Below are positions 7,449 through 8,184 of a stretch of 8,184 nt of DNA, one piece after another; positions within the stretch are counted from its first letter, which is position 1, and every line of letters begins with the position of its first letter. The notes beneath the pieces were generated by a model. That model searched no databases. It had not been told where the DNA came from and saw only the letters and a program-made list of their open reading frames with translations. The stretch comes from Chloroflexia bacterium (GTDB lineage Bacteria; Chloroflexota; Chloroflexia; Thermomicrobiales; UBA6265): positions 1 to 8,184 of the forward strand of contig JACCVE010000602.1 of assembly GCA_013698285.1 (NCBI GenBank), given 5' to 3'. A program made the position numbers and the translations under genes.

Positions 7449-7498
7449 CTTTGACGGCACCCGGCCACACATCATCGTGCGCCCTCGCTCGCCGTGGC

Positions 7499-7516
7499 TC
7501 CGGGCTAATCCCCGGA
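7499..7516. repeat. Second TCCGGG/CCCGGA inverted repeat
   Basis: TCCGGG (7499-7504) and CCCGGA (7511-7516) are separated by CTAATC. The half-sites are the same as the outer six bases of the dyad at 7428-7448, with a spacing of 6 instead of 9 bases and 71 bases between the element starts. Confidence 0.4.
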
Positions 7517-7562
7517 TCGTCGTTCGCATCCTACAGGGGAGGAGCTTCATCTCGCTGCCCCC

Positions 7563-7589
7563 CGTGGCACAGCCGACCCGTGTGCCGCG
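7563..7589. repeat. 9-bp dyad with one G-T wobble
   Basis: CGTGGCACA (7563-7571) pairs with TGTGCCGCG (7581-7589) except for one G-T wobble; the spacer is 9 bases. The inner GGCACA/TGTGCC pair is perfect. An overlapping alternative hairpin pairs GTGTG (7580-7584) with CACAC (7591-7595). Its size fits a homodimer operator or a leader hairpin. Confidence 0.4.
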
Positions 7590-7651
7590 ACACACCTCGG
7601 TTGGCGTCCACACCCGGAGCGACCCGCGGCGAGCGCGTCAGGGATGGTTCC

Positions 7652-7671
7652 CCGGCGGACGGGACCGCCGG
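7652..7671. repeat. Perfect 7-bp GC hairpin
   Basis: CCGGCGG (7652-7658) and CCGCCGG (7665-7671) are perfect reverse complements around the 6-base loop ACGGGA. No T-run follows on either strand. It may be part of a structured leader or a terminator for the upstream minus-strand gene. Confidence 0.35.
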
Positions 7672-7823
7672 CACGGTCCAACGCGGAGGGATTCTCTGCC
7701 AGAGCTGATCGGTTCCCGGACATGGTGCGGTGAATCGTGACGGGCAGGACGGCCTCCAGACCGGTGCCGGCTCGGTGGACCGGGACAACGACGAGCGGTG
7801 CCTGACCGCCCGTCCTCGCGGAT

Positions 7824-7841
7824 CACCCCCGGCGGGGGGTG
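7824..7841. terminator. Candidate terminator hairpin after the minus-strand partial gene
   Basis: CACCCCC (7824-7830) and GGGGGTG (7835-7841) form a perfect 7-bp stem with a 4-base loop, extendable by one T-G wobble. On the minus strand it lies about 90 bases after the stop of the gene ending at 7931, a sensible place for transcription to end. There is no U-tract, so the call is tentative. Confidence 0.35.
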
Positions 7842-7852
7842 GACGATTCATA

Positions 7853-7882
7853 CGCCATCGTCTAGGTCACCATCGTTTAGGT
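7853..7882. repeat. Tandem 15-bp direct repeat
   Basis: CGCCATCGTCTAGGT (7853-7867) is followed directly by CACCATCGTTTAGGT (7868-7882), with 13 of 15 positions identical. In the second copy CGTTTA (7874-7879) also pairs with TAAACG (7895-7900) across a 15-base spacer containing the palindrome CGGCGCCG (7885-7892). Such an arrangement suits a protein binding site or a small duplication. Confidence 0.5.
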
Positions 7883-7930
7883 GTCGGCGCCGGTTAAACG
7901 TGTGCGCGTCATCGGGTGGGATGAGAGAGC

Positions 7931-8184
7931 TTACCGCGCCCTCGCCCCCAGCCAATCCTCGGGCGGTGGCTGATCGGCCAACTCGTTGGTGAGTTCGTCG
8001 GCCAGGGCCAAGGCCTCGGCGGTCGCCTCGTCCGGGGTCAGCTCCCGCCCGGCTTCCCAGGCGGCCGCGAACGCCGCCTCGCCCAGCGCCTCCCGGGCCA
8101 GGGCTACGTCCCGGGCGTGGTCGCCCTGCTCGTCCCGTTCGATCCCGGCCCCGGTCGCCGTCCGGATCGCCGCCTCGGCACCCA
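7931..8184 (-). CDS. C-terminal fragment of a large ATPase/LuxR-type regulator (partial, 5' end beyond window)
   Basis: Reading the minus strand from the right edge gives an open frame of 83 codons ending in TAA at 7933-7931; its start lies outside the window. The visible part includes ALGEAAFAAAWEAGREL followed by TPDEATAEAL. This is the pattern seen at the end of the helical-repeat (TPR-like) region in large bacterial predicted ATPases (COG3903-like) and in LuxR-family LAL/MalT-like regulators, where versions of LGEEAFAAAWAEGRAL are common. In LuxR members a helix-turn-helix normally follows; here the protein ends about 25 residues later, without one. The part that carries enzymatic or DNA-binding function must therefore lie upstream, outside the window, if it exists. 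Nearly all codons end in G or C and the composition is Ala/Glu-rich, as expected for stacked helices. The gene call is firm; the family is an inference from a short match. Confidence 0.7.
   Translation of the reverse strand, partial: GAEAAIRTATGAGIERDEQGDHARDVALAREALGEAAFAAAWEAGRELTPDEATAEALALADELTNELADQPPPEDWLGARAR

Larger units (their letters stand above)
7370..7930. other. Long non-coding leader/intergenic region rich in dyads
   Basis: There are 561 bases between the start of the MFS gene and the stop of the next minus-strand gene. Open frames exist on both strands (for example 7477-7740 plus, 7531-7851 minus, 7730-7897 plus), but none has a credible ribosome binding site together with a recognisable or compositionally convincing protein. 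The stretch holds at least five inverted repeats and one tandem repeat, listed separately. I found no sigma70 promoter good enough to mark; GATAGT, near 7390-7385 on the minus strand, resembles a -10 box but lacks a matching -35. Confidence 0.55.

Noticed and set aside
7370..7468. Upstream extension of the MFS gene to a GTG at 7468
   Set aside because: The added 33 residues are Cys/Pro-rich and would run through the dyad at 7428-7448. ATG 7369 has a good ribosome binding site.
7531..7851. Minus-strand frame of 106 codons in the MFS upstream region
   Set aside because: The product is Pro/Arg/Ser-rich without a motif, and the frame runs through several inverted repeats. It could only be revived by conservation in relatives.
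7730..7897. Plus-strand frame of 55 codons from a GTG at 7730
   Set aside because: The first 25 codons have fair G/C bias, but there is no ribosome binding site, and the end is made of the hairpin and tandem repeat (giving a repeated HRLG).
1..8184. CRISPR array, transposase, integrase or tRNA-type attachment site
   Set aside because: No regularly spaced repeats and no such protein or RNA signature were seen on either strand.

Overview
The window is GC-rich DNA with strongly G/C-biased third codon positions. It carries five complete genes that I recognise by family, one small unrecognised gene, and the 3' end of a further gene. The mix (a DUF952 protein, an MMPL transporter, a secreted lipocalin-like protein, a membrane M48 protease, an MFS exporter, and a C-terminal fragment typical of large bacterial ATPase/LuxR-type regulators) would fit a high-GC soil or thermophilic bacterium. 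A Thermomicrobia-like Chloroflexota or an actinobacterium seems plausible. That placement is an impression from protein style, not a proof.

Layout. (a) 1-838, plus strand: a short unrecognised Pro/Gly/Asp-rich protein (120-458), then a DUF952 protein (455-838) that starts inside its stop codon (GTGA overlap). (b) 953-5654, plus strand: an MMPL/RND-type transporter, a lipocalin-like secreted protein with a Tat-like signal (CrtC/AttH type, COG5621-like), and a Ste24-like integral-membrane M48 metalloprotease. The last two overlap by ATGA, and the gap before the lipocalin gene is only 44 bases, so the three probably form one operon acting at the cell envelope. (c) 5655-5950: a convergent intergenic region with two hairpins that can serve as terminators. 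(d) 5951-7369, minus strand: an MFS efflux-type transporter. (e) 7370-7930: about 560 bases without a convincing gene, unusually rich in perfect or near-perfect inverted repeats plus a tandem 15-mer. It is the leader of the MFS gene and the 3' flank of the next gene. (f) 7931-8184, minus strand: the last 83 codons of a gene that continues beyond the window, most like the C-terminus of a COG3903/LuxR-type AAA ATPase with helical repeats.

No RNA gene, CRISPR array, transposase or attachment site is visible. The most interesting leads are the MMPL, lipocalin and membrane-protease cassette, which looks like a lipid or envelope handling unit, and the dyad-rich leader of the MFS gene. Neither can be called a new system from this sequence alone.
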